Positions 42,024-50,750 of a stretch of DNA of 64,000 bases are shown here, piece by piece (the first letter of the stretch is position 1; each line of letters begins with the position of its first letter). The stretch lies in assembly GCA_038207585.1 (NCBI GenBank), contig JBBQZP010000004.1, positions 62,001 through 126,000 of the forward strand. The letters are read 5' to 3'. The translations under genes and the position numbers were made by a program. Source of the DNA: JBBQZP01 sp038207585 (GTDB taxonomy: Bacteria; Pseudomonadota; Alphaproteobacteria; Rhodobacterales; Rhodobacteraceae). The notes beneath the pieces are model-generated. The model made no database searches, was not told where the DNA came from, and saw nothing but the letters and a program-made list of their open reading frames with translations.

Positions 42024-42883
42024 CAGTTCGTCACTTTGTTGTCCAGCGCATCAAGGCTGCGTTGTGCGGCCTCGAAATACTGCGGGTTGGTGTCGATGGA
42101 TTCCCTGAGCAGGCCCTTGCCGACCGAGACATCGCCTTGTTTCACAGCCGTAAGCGCCAGCGTGTACATAAGCTGCGCGCGTTCGGTCTGGGTCATCTGG
42201 ATGACGGGCAAATCGTATTTGCGCTGCGCACCACGGGCCAGAACCAGATTGTTTTTCGAGGTGAACAGGGTCGGATCAAAGGTGATCGCCTCGGTGAACA
42301 GCTTTTCAGCGCCCTGGTAATCCGCTCGGGTCAGTTTGGAAAAGCCCCAGTTGTTCAGAACGCCGGCAGGCTTTGTCGTCAGGCCGGCCGCGATTTCATA
42401 GAAACTGTCGGCTTTCTTCCAGTTCTTGTTGCTGTCGGCAACCATCGCTTCCAGCCGGTAGCGCTCATAGGTTTCATGCGTCGGCGGAATGGTGTTCAGA
42501 ACGCCTTCTGCCTTTTTCCATTCGTTCGTGCGCACCAGCGCATCGGCGTAGGAGACTTTGTCGTCATTGGTGCCTTGCGGGCTTTCGGCCAGCGCTTGCC
42601 ATGCGGCGACAGCTTCGGTCGGGCGATTGGCTCGGATCAGCGATTTCGCAAGATTGCGTTTCAGATCAACGCGGTCGGGGTTTTCGCCCAGCGTCCGGCT
42701 GAAATAGGCGACCGCTTCATTCGGGTCGCCGACCGTCAGGTAAATGTCGCTGAGGTTGGATTCGTCGACCACATTCACGCTTTTCAGCGCGCGGCTGACT
42801 TCGGCGTCAGATGTTTTCTTCTGGCACCCCATAAGAGCAACCGTGCCGCACAGGCACAGCGAAAGTAGAACCGGGTGGCGCAT
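42023..42883 (-). CDS. Tad-locus TPR lipoprotein
   Basis: A 286-residue lipoprotein (lipobox LMGC, Cys 20) with several tetratricopeptide-like helical pairs: DPNEAVAYFSRTLGENP, RPTEAVAAWQALAES, ADYQGAEKLFTEAITFDPT. Such proteins act as TadD-type pilotins or assembly scaffolds for the secretin in the Tad apparatus. It is one of two adjacent TPR genes here, the other being closer to TadD in length. Directly coupled to cpaA. Confidence 0.85.
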   Translation of the reverse strand: MRHPVLLSLCLCGTVALMGCQKKTSDAEVSRALKSVNVVDESNLSDIYLTVGDPNEAVAYFSRTLGENPDRVDLKRNLAKSLIRANRPTEAVAAWQALAESPQGTNDDKVSYADALVRTNEWKKAEGVLNTIPPTHETYERYRLEAMVADSNKNWKKADSFYEIAAGLTTKPAGVLNNWGFSKLTRADYQGAEKLFTEAITFDPTLFTSKNNLVLARGAQRKYDLPVIQMTQTERAQLMYTLALTAVKQGDVSVGKGLLRESIDTNPQYFEAAQRSLDALDNKVTN

Positions 42884-42916
42884 TTTGCGTCCTTTTTACT
42901 GCTCGATCTTGGCCTG

Positions 42917-43447
42917 TCAAAGCGACGACAACAGCACCGTTTCGCTGATGCCCCGGCGGACAAGCTTGAATTTAGGCGTTTCTTCCTGCTCAGCATAAAT
43001 CGTCTTTTCGCTTTTCGCGATAGCCAGCTTAAGATTTTCGCGGATCGAGTCCGTTTGGCCACTGTCTTCGGCAAACGCCTGCTGAAAAACCACGCGCGCC
43101 TCGCCGGTATTGCCGCGTTCCATCAGCACAACGCCAAGGTTGTTGAGGGCGGGCACAAAGGTCTGATCCAATTTCACGGCCTGCCGCAACAGGGCTTCGG
43201 CCTGGCCAAGACGGCCCAGATGCAGGTTGGCAGACCCAAGCGCCGACAGAACATCGGCGTTGACACCCTGTTCGCCTGCTGCCCGAAGATAGGCACGCAA
43301 GGCCAGATCATATTCGCCCGACTCCATCAGGCGATGCCCTACCAAAAGGCCGTCGATGCCGGTGCCATTGCGATCGGCGACAAAGGGCGCGTTTCGTTTG
43401 GCCGCATTTTCGGAAAGGCTGCCCGTCGATTGACAGGCAGCCATCAT
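42917..43447 (-). CDS. tadD: TadD-like TPR lipoprotein, start uncertain
   Basis: A TPR protein of at least 176 residues: GEYDLALRAYLRAAGEQG, VLSALGSANLHLGRLGQAEA and VPALNNLGVVLMERGNTGEA form three repeats. With the first ATG (MMAACQSTG) the cysteine sits at residue 5 without a signal peptide. The frame is open further upstream and a CTG at 43486 would give (M)KRPWATALSAILMMAAC, a textbook lipoprotein signal. Hence initiation is probably at that CTG (or ATA 43492), just after the tadC stop at 43492. No canonical start is available there. Confidence 0.82.
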   Translation of the reverse strand: MMAACQSTGSLSENAAKRNAPFVADRNGTGIDGLLVGHRLMESGEYDLALRAYLRAAGEQGVNADVLSALGSANLHLGRLGQAEALLRQAVKLDQTFVPALNNLGVVLMERGNTGEARVVFQQAFAEDSGQTDSIRENLKLAIAKSEKTIYAEQEETPKFKLVRRGISETVLLSSL

Positions 43448-43491
43448 AAGGATCGCGCTAAGGGCGGTCGCCCAAGGTCGTTTCAGAAATA

Positions 43492-44469
43492 TCAGTTCGT
43501 ATACCCGGCCAGGTTCTTGGAGATGCCGTACACCGAAGGTCCGATCAGAATGATCATCAAGGGCGGCAACGTGAACATCATTGTGCCCAAGGTCAGCTTG
43601 GTCGGCAAGACGTTTGCCTTTTCTTCGGCGCGCATCACGCGCTTGTCGCGCATTTCGGCAGAATAGACACGCAATGCCTCGGCAATCGAGGTGCCGAAGG
43701 TGGCCGATTGCACCAGCGTGGTTACAAAAGATGCCACATCGGCGATGCCCACGCGTTCCGACATGTCTTTCAGAACCGAAACGCGGTCCTTGCCGGCTTT
43801 GATTTCGTGCGCGACCATGTCGAATTCCTCGGCCAGCGGCGGGCAGCCGGCGCGGCTTTCCTTGGCGATCCGGTTGATCGACTGGTCCAGCGACTGACCG
43901 GCCTCGATACAGACCAGCATCAGGTCCAGCGCATCGGGAAAGCCCTGCACGATCTGCCCCTGCCGGGTTTGCAGGCGGCGCTGCACCCAGTATTGCGGCA
44001 GGTAATACCCCGCAGCGCCGGGTGCGATCGTGTACATGATCATGGCTGACGTGCCGACTTCGCCGTTGCGCGACAACAAAAGCGTGTAAAGCAGGCCCAG
44101 AACAAGAAACAGGATGCCCAAAGCGAATTGCGAAAAGTGGAACATCCGGACCGAGTTCTTGGCGTGATAGCCTGCGCGCATCATCTTAAGCTTGGCCGCC
44201 GACATGTCTGATTCGTTCTGCGGCTCCAGAAAGCTTGCGAACTTTTCCAGCTTGTCCGCTCGGTCGCCACGGCGCAGGATTTGCCCAGGTGCCGCGCCCT
44301 TGGCCGCAGCCCCCCCCTGCGCGCGGATTTTTGCGTAAGGGTCCTTCTGCTTTTTAAGAATTGTGGGAAGGGTAAAGGCGATCAGCACGATGCCAAGGGC
44401 CAACACTGCAAAGACCGGTCCCATCGGGCCGAACGTTGCGATCAGTGTTTCGTTCAATGCAGTCAGCAT
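43492..44469 (-). CDS. tadC: Tad pilus inner-membrane platform protein TadC
   Basis: A 325-residue type II secretion F-domain protein. It has an N-terminal membrane segment, a pair of segments near 120-160, the T2SSF domain with FPDALDLMLVCIEAGQSLDQ, and a C-terminal segment ending LMIILIGPSVY. TadC pairs with TadB to form the inner-membrane platform on which the CpaF motor acts. AAGGG before the ATG; 13 bp after tadB. Confidence 0.94.
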   Translation of the reverse strand: MLTALNETLIATFGPMGPVFAVLALGIVLIAFTLPTILKKQKDPYAKIRAQGGAAAKGAAPGQILRRGDRADKLEKFASFLEPQNESDMSAAKLKMMRAGYHAKNSVRMFHFSQFALGILFLVLGLLYTLLLSRNGEVGTSAMIMYTIAPGAAGYYLPQYWVQRRLQTRQGQIVQGFPDALDLMLVCIEAGQSLDQSINRIAKESRAGCPPLAEEFDMVAHEIKAGKDRVSVLKDMSERVGIADVASFVTTLVQSATFGTSIAEALRVYSAEMRDKRVMRAEEKANVLPTKLTLGTMMFTLPPLMIILIGPSVYGISKNLAGYTN

Positions 44470-44482
44470 GATGCTTAACCCT

Positions 44483-45451
44483 TCAGACCTTGATGTTGAC
44501 CATGACCTTCATGAAGATCACGTTGATGATTAGGAACACGCCGACGACCAGGGCCGCGGGGATGAATGCAGGGGTTTCCTTTACCTCGTCATAGTAATGC
44601 GGCTGCAGAACCGAGATCATGATCATCGCACCGATCGGGAAGGCCGAAAGGAACATGCCCGACCACTTCGCCTCGGCGGTGATCGCTTTCACCCGACGGA
44701 AAAGCTTGAAGCGCGCGCGGATCACCTTGGCCAGCCCCTCAAGGATCTCGGCAAGGTTGCCGCCCGATTGCTGCTGGATCGTCACGGCGACGGCCAGAAA
44801 GCGCAAATCCTGGCTGTCCATGCGTTCGGCAAAGGCTTTCAGGCTTTCGGCCACATCGCGACCGTAGGCCGCCTCATCGCCGATCATGCCCATTTCGGTG
44901 CCCAGCGGGTCGGGAATTTCCTTGGCCACGATGGCAATGGCCGAGGCAAACGGGTGCCCCACCCGCAGCGACCGCACCATCAGTTCGACGGCATCAGGAA
45001 GCTGTTCTTCCAATAACTCCATACGCTTTTTGGCCTTGCCGTTCACCCAGACATAGACGCCGCCGATCCCCATGCCCACGGCCAGAAGCGCGCGCACGTT
45101 GACGTCGGTATCGGTTCCGACGGTCAGGCCCATAAAGCTGAACACCGCCATGAGGCCCATGATTCCGACCAGTTGTTGCGGCGAAAACGCAATGTTGGCC
45201 TTTTGCGCCTTGGTCGCCAGAATGGAATAGAGCGGAATGCCGCGGGATTTGATGTGCTGGCCCATTTCCTTGCGGAGCTGTTCCAGAACCTGCTCGCGGT
45301 TGCCGCCCTTTTCCAGCAGCGCAAGGCGGCGACTGACGCGGTTGTTCAGGCTGATGGATTTACCGAAAACGGTAAGATAAAGCCCGTTCACGAGCACCAG
45401 AACGGCGACGAAAATCAGGATGTAGATGATGGGGGCGGCGCTGATCTGCAT
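44483..45451 (-). CDS. tadB: Tad pilus inner-membrane platform protein TadB
   Basis: A 322-residue T2SSF-domain protein with an N-terminal membrane segment (IIYILIFVAVLVLVNGLYL), two mid segments (GIMGLMAVFSFMGL, ALLAVGMGIGGVYVWV), the domain LPDAVELMVRSLRVGHPF with QQQSGGNLAEILEGLA, and two C-terminal segments. GAGG six bases before ATG, lying at the end of cpaF. Tad-locus order cpaF-tadB-tadC is kept. Confidence 0.95.
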   Translation of the reverse strand: MQISAAPIIYILIFVAVLVLVNGLYLTVFGKSISLNNRVSRRLALLEKGGNREQVLEQLRKEMGQHIKSRGIPLYSILATKAQKANIAFSPQQLVGIMGLMAVFSFMGLTVGTDTDVNVRALLAVGMGIGGVYVWVNGKAKKRMELLEEQLPDAVELMVRSLRVGHPFASAIAIVAKEIPDPLGTEMGMIGDEAAYGRDVAESLKAFAERMDSQDLRFLAVAVTIQQQSGGNLAEILEGLAKVIRARFKLFRRVKAITAEAKWSGMFLSAFPIGAMIMISVLQPHYYDEVKETPAFIPAALVVGVFLIINVIFMKVMVNIKV

Positions 45452-45459
45452 GATTTGCC

Positions 45460-46914
45460 TCAGACAATCGGTTCGTAGATGGATGCCGGTAGATCAAAGC
45501 CCCACTGGCGGAAGCGTTCGGAATAGTGCGAGCGCACGCCCGTTGCGTTGAAGCGGCCGATGATCTTGCCATCGGGGGCAAGGCCAAGGCGTTCGTAGCG
45601 GAAAATCTCCTGCATCGAGATGACCTCGCCCTCCATCCCGGTGATCTCGGTGATGGAAACCATCCGGCGCGATCCGTCCTGCAAGCGGCTGGCCTGCACG
45701 ATCAGGTTCACAGCGGCGGCGATCTGGCTGCGCACGGCTTTCAGCGGCATCTCGATACCTGCCATTGCCACCATGTTTTCAAGACGGCTGATGCCGTCAC
45801 GCGCGTTGTTGGCGTGGATCGTGGTCATTGACCCGTCGTGACCCGTGTTCATGGCCTGCAACATGTCGATAACTTCCTCGCCACGCGTTTCGCCCACGAT
45901 GATCCGGTCTGGGCGCATCCGCAGCGCGTTGCGCAGACAGTCGCGCTGGGTCACAGCGCCCTTGCCTTCGACGTTTGGGGGGCGGCTTTCCATCCGGCCA
46001 ACGTGGATCTGTTGCAGCTGAAGTTCTGCCGTATCCTCGATCGTCAGAACCCGTTCGGTGTTGTCGATGAACGACGACAGCGCGTTCAGCGTGGTGGTCT
46101 TACCCGAACCCGTACCGCCCGACACGATGATGTTCAGACGGCAGGACACGGCGGCCTGAAGATAGGCGGCCATTTCTTCGGTAAAGGCGCCGAATTTCAC
46201 CAGGTCATGGATGCCCAGCTTTTCCTTTTTGAACTTACGAATGGAAACCAGGCTGCCATCCACGGCAACCGGCGGCACCATGGCGTTGAAACGGCTGCCG
46301 TCGGCAAGACGGGCGTCGACGTAAGGGTTGGATTCATCAACCCGGCGGCCCACGGCGGACACGATCTTGTCGATGATCCGCAAAAGGTGGCGTTCGTCCT
46401 TGAACTTGATGTCGGTCAGCACCAGCTTGCCGCCACGTTCCACAAAGATGCGGTTCGGGCCGTTCACCAGAATATCGTTGACGGTTTCATCCTTCAGCAG
46501 CGGCTCCAGCGGGCCAAGGCCCATCACCTCGTCGTAAAGTTCCTGGTTCAGGATGGTGCGGTCGTCCTTGTTCAGGGCGACGCTCATTTCCTCAAGCGCT
46601 TCGGCGGCGATCAAGGCGATCTCGGATTTCAAAGAACTTTCCGAGGCATTCTCAAGGGCGGCGAGGTTCAGGTTTTCCAGCAAGCGCTTGTGCAACTCGA
46701 CCTTCAGATCCTGCAGGCGGTTCTTGCGCTTGAGCTCTTTCTCGGCCACGCCGGGGTCGGCGGGCGGTTTGGCCGGGGCCTGCGGCGGGCGCATCTGCAT
46801 GATCGGCTTGGCTGCCGGGGCCGAATTGGCCGCCGGGGCGTGGGCCGGTGCAGCAGCCGGAGCGGCCGCGCCGGGCCGGATTTCGGCTTCGGGCTTTTTG
46901 AAACGCGAGAACAT
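45460..46914 (-). CDS. cpaF: Tad pilus assembly ATPase CpaF/TadA
   Basis: A 484-residue secretion ATPase. Walker A is VSGGTGSGKTTTLNAL, the Asp box is ERVLTIEDTAELQL, Walker B RIIVGETRGEEVIDMLQAM and the His box NTGHDGSMTTIHANNARD. A proline/alanine-rich N-terminal 70 residues precede the N-domain. It hexamerises at the inner membrane and powers pilin extraction and probably retraction. AGGGG upstream of the ATG. Confidence 0.97.
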   Translation of the reverse strand: MFSRFKKPEAEIRPGAAAPAAAPAHAPAANSAPAAKPIMQMRPPQAPAKPPADPGVAEKELKRKNRLQDLKVELHKRLLENLNLAALENASESSLKSEIALIAAEALEEMSVALNKDDRTILNQELYDEVMGLGPLEPLLKDETVNDILVNGPNRIFVERGGKLVLTDIKFKDERHLLRIIDKIVSAVGRRVDESNPYVDARLADGSRFNAMVPPVAVDGSLVSIRKFKKEKLGIHDLVKFGAFTEEMAAYLQAAVSCRLNIIVSGGTGSGKTTTLNALSSFIDNTERVLTIEDTAELQLQQIHVGRMESRPPNVEGKGAVTQRDCLRNALRMRPDRIIVGETRGEEVIDMLQAMNTGHDGSMTTIHANNARDGISRLENMVAMAGIEMPLKAVRSQIAAAVNLIVQASRLQDGSRRMVSITEITGMEGEVISMQEIFRYERLGLAPDGKIIGRFNATGVRSHYSERFRQWGFDLPASIYEPIV

Positions 46915-46935
46915 GATCGTGACCCCTTTGCAGGC

Positions 46936-48213
46936 TTACTTCTTGCCGGTTTCGACAGCTTTGTTCAGTTCGAACAAGGACTTCGCCAGTTTGGCGATCT
47001 CCTTGCGGAGTGGGTTCTTGGCGGCGTTCTCCGCAAGCGGAAGGCCGTGGTCGTTGGCTTGGGTGACCTGTGCGCCGCCGTCGGGAAGCTGCACTTCGAT
47101 GTCGATATCCAGACTTTCCGCCATCCGCTTGACGCGCGCTTTGGCCGAAAGATCGGTAAAGCGCGGCGCGCGGTTCAGGATGTAGCGCAGCTTGTCATGC
47201 GGCAGGCCCTCGGCCTTCAGCGCCCGCACCAGTCGCAGCACGTTCTGCGCCGACCGCAGGTCCAGCTCCAAGAGGCCAAAGTAGACATGTGCGGCGGTCA
47301 GAACGGTTTCGGTCCATGCGACGATGGTTGACGGCATGTCGATCACGACAAAGTCGAAATTCGCGCGCGCCATGTCGATCAGTCGGCCAATGTCGGCCGG
47401 CGTCACGATATCCAAGGGCAGCATGTCGGCGGGTGCGGTGAAGACCTGCAATTTGTCATTGAAGGTCAGCATCGCCTGCAGGAAGCTGTCGCTGTCTGCA
47501 CCTTCGGTATCGGACAGGATTTCAAAGACGGCGTCGCGTCGCGGCAGGTCCAGATAGGTGGAGGCGGCGCCGAACTGGAAATCAAGGTCGATCAGGCAGA
47601 CGCGCGGCGCGTTGTCCTTGCTGATCGTGGCCAGCTCCCAGGCAAGGTTGACCGCAAAGGTGCTGGCACCCACACCGCCCGACATGCCATGCACCGGCAG
47701 GACGACGGCATTGCGGTCGCCCTTGGCCTTGAAGGCGGGCAGGGCGGCATGCGGCACGTCCGTCAGGTCGGCCGCCGTTGGTGCGGCAGCGGGTGCTTCG
47801 GGGGCGGGCTTGCGCATGCGTTCGATTGCGTCGTGCAGGGCGCCATTCGGCAATGGATATGGCACGAAATCATCTGCGCCAAGGCGCAACAACTGGTGCA
47901 GGGCCACCGGGCTGATCTGATCGGCGATCAGAACGACCTTGACCGATTTCGATTTGGCCGTGCGCACGATGTCTTCGATGCGGCTCAGATCAATCTCGTC
48001 CTTGGCATCCACGGCCACGGCCACGAATTCAAGCGTCGCAGCGTCGGGCTGATCAAAGAAGACCATCGCATCTTCAAAGGACAGATCGCCCCAGCTTTCG
48101 CCAAGCTCGATCTCCATATCGTCGATCAAAAGCTCGAAATTCTGTACGTCACGCGAAATCGTGCAAGCCACGATAGGCGCTGGATCCGGCTGCAAAGTGG
48201 CCACGCTCGTCAT
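46936..48213 (-). CDS. cpaE: Tad pilus localisation protein CpaE/TadZ
   Basis: A 425-residue ParA/MinD-like protein with an N-terminal receiver-like domain (about 20-140; VKVVLIADQISPVALHQLLRLGADD) lacking obvious phosphorylation, and a P-loop domain: GMSGGVGASTFAVNLAWELA (deviant Walker A), CLIDLDFQFGA and FVVIDMP. TadZ/CpaE recruits the pilus machine to the pole. Start: AAGGA nine bases before ATG 48213; longer options at 48231 and beyond are less likely. A proline/alanine linker joins the domains. Confidence 0.93.
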   Translation of the reverse strand: MTSVATLQPDPAPIVACTISRDVQNFELLIDDMEIELGESWGDLSFEDAMVFFDQPDAATLEFVAVAVDAKDEIDLSRIEDIVRTAKSKSVKVVLIADQISPVALHQLLRLGADDFVPYPLPNGALHDAIERMRKPAPEAPAAAPTAADLTDVPHAALPAFKAKGDRNAVVLPVHGMSGGVGASTFAVNLAWELATISKDNAPRVCLIDLDFQFGAASTYLDLPRRDAVFEILSDTEGADSDSFLQAMLTFNDKLQVFTAPADMLPLDIVTPADIGRLIDMARANFDFVVIDMPSTIVAWTETVLTAAHVYFGLLELDLRSAQNVLRLVRALKAEGLPHDKLRYILNRAPRFTDLSAKARVKRMAESLDIDIEVQLPDGGAQVTQANDHGLPLAENAAKNPLRKEIAKLAKSLFELNKAVETGKK

Positions 48214-48421
48214 AACCTCAGGTCCTTCCATTACCGGATCTCTAGCCCCGTGGCTGCGGCGGCTGCGCACGTTGCGCGGCCACGTCAGGCACTGGTTCCA
48301 GACATCCGTGTGCAACGATTGTTGCTGCACGGCTGTTCGATTGAAGGGAAGATGCTGGGGAATGTTGGCGAGATTGGGGCTAAAAGATCGTATTTCTTTG
48401 ATTTCTGCCCGTTCTCGAAAC

Positions 48422-48447
48422 GAAAGGGCGGCCGAAGCCGCCCTTTC
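48422..48447 (-). terminator. Intrinsic-type terminator after the OmpA-like gene
   Basis: Ten-base-pair stem gaaagggcgg/ccgccctttc (48422-48431, 48438-48447); on the minus strand the loop is cttcgg, so the RNA has a stable UUCG-type cap, followed by gtttcg. It separates the secretin/OmpA transcript from cpaE; the remaining 200 bp up to cpaE probably hold its promoter. Confidence 0.75.
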
Positions 48448-48465
48448 ATCCGATTGTTTCGAAGA

Positions 48466-49122
48466 TCAGTTGCCGCCCGGGTCCGTCTGCGTTTTCACAG
48501 CGGTGTTCGACGGATGCTGCCGCTCGCCCAGGGTCAGGTATTCGCGCATGATCACGGCGGCGTATTTGCCGTTCAGAACAGCCGGGTTCGATTGCACAAA
48601 TCCGGACACTTCTGTCACGGTGCGCCGATTGCGCATTTCCGGCCCGGGCGTTGCGATCACAGGTCGGGTTTCGCCAAAAGACACCAGCGCTTCAAGCCGC
48701 GACCGCGACACTCCGCGCTGCGACAGATAGGCCACCACGGCGTCGGCGCGGCGTTTGCCCAACGCGTGGTTGTAGGCGTTGGAGCCGACAGCATCTGTGT
48801 GGCCATAGACGCGGAACCGCACTTCCGGAAACTGCCTGATCCAGTTGGCTTGTTGATCAAGAGCCGCCTGCGCCGCTCCGTCCAGTTGCGACGAATTGAA
48901 CGCAAATTCGATCGTGGAGGGAACTTCAGAAGCAAAACGCCCGCCCAGAGCGACGGCAAAGTCCCGTTGCCCGGTCTGGATCAGCGTGTTGTTCATGGTG
49001 GCGGCCCCGAAAGAGCCGTTGTCCGCCACAGAACCGGCTTCACGATCGAAGCCGGTGATCGTGCAGCCCGAAATCGAAACCAGAGCGGCCGCTGCAACAA
49101 GGTGTGTGAGGTTCTTTTTCAT
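48466..49122 (-). CDS. OmpA-family lipoprotein of the Tad locus
   Basis: A 218-residue lipoprotein (lipobox SISGC, Cys 20). The OmpA C-terminal peptidoglycan-binding domain covers about 70-175: TIEFAFNSSQLDG, VRFRVYGHTDAVGSNAYN and LGKRRADAVVAYLSQRG. In Tad loci such proteins (RcpB/CpaD position) anchor the secretin complex to the wall. The ribosome site GGAG lies inside the last codons of cpaC, 4 bp upstream. Confidence 0.9.
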   Translation of the reverse strand: MKKNLTHLVAAAALVSISGCTITGFDREAGSVADNGSFGAATMNNTLIQTGQRDFAVALGGRFASEVPSTIEFAFNSSQLDGAAQAALDQQANWIRQFPEVRFRVYGHTDAVGSNAYNHALGKRRADAVVAYLSQRGVSRSRLEALVSFGETRPVIATPGPEMRNRRTVTEVSGFVQSNPAVLNGKYAAVIMREYLTLGERQHPSNTAVKTQTDPGGN

Positions 49123-49126
49123 CGCG

Positions 49127-50539
49127 TCACTCCATCACATAGCCGTAGGAACCGCTGAAGTCCTGCCGGGCGACTTCGCCTGCAGCACCCTTGGCGCCCT
49201 TGCCACTGACGTTACCGAACAGGAACAGATCCCGTTCGGTCGGGATACGGACCCGGTCCGTCGGCAGGCTAAGCGCCTCGCCGCGCGTCGGGGTTACCAG
49301 ATGCGGGGTGACGATGATCACAAGTTCTGTCTGCCCGCGGGTATATTCCGAACTGCGGAACAATGCGCCCAGGATCGGCACATCGCCCAGCCACGGCACC
49401 TGACCGTTCAGATCGCGGAAGTCATCCTGCAACAGGCCCGCAATCGCAAAGCTTTCACCATCGCGCATCTCGACCGTGGTCGAGGTTTCGCGGCGGCGGA
49501 AGGCGTTTATGGTAAAGCCCGCCGATTGCAGCGTGATTGTGGTGTCGATGGAAGACACGGCGGCGTTGATCGTCAGGTTGATGATATCGCCATCCACCAC
49601 CACCGGCGTGAAGTTCAACTCCACACCAAAGGGGCGATACTGGATCGAGATCGCGCCGTTCTCGCCCGCAACCGGGATCGGATACTCGCCACCCGCCAGA
49701 AACTTCGCCTCCTGCCCTGACAAGGCAGTCAGGTTTGGTTCGGCCAGAGTGCGGACAACACCTTTGGATTCAAGGGCTTCCAGAAGAACCGCGAATTCCA
49801 GCGATCCGGCTGAAAAGCCCAGTGTGAACGCCCCGTTGTTATCACCCGAACCGCTTGAGCTGTTACCGGCAAATGTCGAATCGCGCAGAGCGCCGCTGGT
49901 AAAGCGTCCCGTACCGCCCTTCAGCCCAAGCTTTTCGCCGGCGCTGTTGATGGCCAGTGAACTCGACAGGCTTTTTGACACGGACCGCTGCATTTCGGCA
50001 AAGCGGACCTTCAGCATGACTTGCTGCGTGCCACCGACACTCATGAGGTTTGACACACGCTCCGGCGCATAGCGGTTGGCCAGATCAAGCGCGCGGTCCA
50101 GTTTCGCGGTGCTGGATACCGTGCCTGACAGAACGATGCCGTCATTGGCGGTACGCACCTCGATGCCTTCGCCGGGAAGAATCTGGCGCAGGCGTTCCTT
50201 GAACTCGGCAATATCGGGCGACACCTGAACTTCGACGTTTGAGATCAGCTTGCCATCCGCACCCAGAAGGGTAAGCGTCGTACGCCCCGGAGCCTTGCCC
50301 AGAACGTAGATCGTCTTATCCGACAGGGTGGAAATATCCGCGATGCCGGGGTTGGCAATCGACAGTTCCGCAAAGGGGACGTCGCTTTCAACCACCACGG
50401 CGCGGTTCATCGGAACATTCAGGGCACTGGAGGGAGAACCTTCCATAACCCGCAAATTTTGCGCCGACACTGATGTCAGAGCGGTCGTCGACAGTGCCAA
50501 GCCCATCAGGCCCGCTGTCAGGATACTACGCATTTTCAT
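49127..50539 (-). CDS. cpaC: Tad pilus secretin CpaC/RcpA
   Basis: A 470-residue outer-membrane secretin with a signal peptide ending TSVSA-QN. The pilus-secretin N-domain with BON-like region (SPDIAEFKERLRQILPGEGI) is about 40-170, and the secretin core is about 210-430 with VVRTLAEPNLTALSGQEAKFLAGGE, the VPWLGDVPILGALFRS block and ELVIIVTPHLV. It forms the channel through which the Flp pilus leaves. ATG 50539 has AGG at close spacing; twelve upstream codons are less likely. Confidence 0.95.
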   Translation of the reverse strand: MKMRSILTAGLMGLALSTTALTSVSAQNLRVMEGSPSSALNVPMNRAVVVESDVPFAELSIANPGIADISTLSDKTIYVLGKAPGRTTLTLLGADGKLISNVEVQVSPDIAEFKERLRQILPGEGIEVRTANDGIVLSGTVSSTAKLDRALDLANRYAPERVSNLMSVGGTQQVMLKVRFAEMQRSVSKSLSSSLAINSAGEKLGLKGGTGRFTSGALRDSTFAGNSSSGSGDNNGAFTLGFSAGSLEFAVLLEALESKGVVRTLAEPNLTALSGQEAKFLAGGEYPIPVAGENGAISIQYRPFGVELNFTPVVVDGDIINLTINAAVSSIDTTITLQSAGFTINAFRRRETSTTVEMRDGESFAIAGLLQDDFRDLNGQVPWLGDVPILGALFRSSEYTRGQTELVIIVTPHLVTPTRGEALSLPTDRVRIPTERDLFLFGNVSGKGAKGAAGEVARQDFSGSYGYVME

Positions 50540-50701
50540 GTGACCTGCCTTTCCGATCACGCCTCAATATCACGGGTCTTTTCTGCCCGTTGTATGCCTC
50601 AAGATGCCGGAGTCGGCGATTTTTTGCAAGAATCAAAAGGTTGGAGGCGTTATTTGATGTGGATAAGTTGCAACAGGCGCAGCTTGTTGCGCAAATGCAA
50701 C

Positions 50702-50732
50702 GGGCGCGGCACCAGATAAGGTGACCGCGCCC
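50702..50732 (-). terminator. Hairpin between cpaB and cpaC
   Basis: gggcgcggcacc (50702-50713) pairs with ggtg-a-ccgcgccc (50720-50732), one bulged A, loop agataa. Located 18 bp after the cpaB stop on the minus strand with no T-run. In a pilin-first locus it may set the ratio of pilin/cpaB to secretin transcripts. Confidence 0.5.
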
Positions 50733-50750
50733 ATCAAGAATGATCTGAAA

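Noticed and set aside
45838..47331. 497-codon plus-strand open frame over cpaF and cpaE
   Set aside because: Antisense of two well-defined Tad genes; no family match and poor start context.
47689..49158. 489-codon plus-strand open frame
   Set aside because: Spans cpaE, a terminator and the OmpA-like gene in antisense; not a plausible gene.
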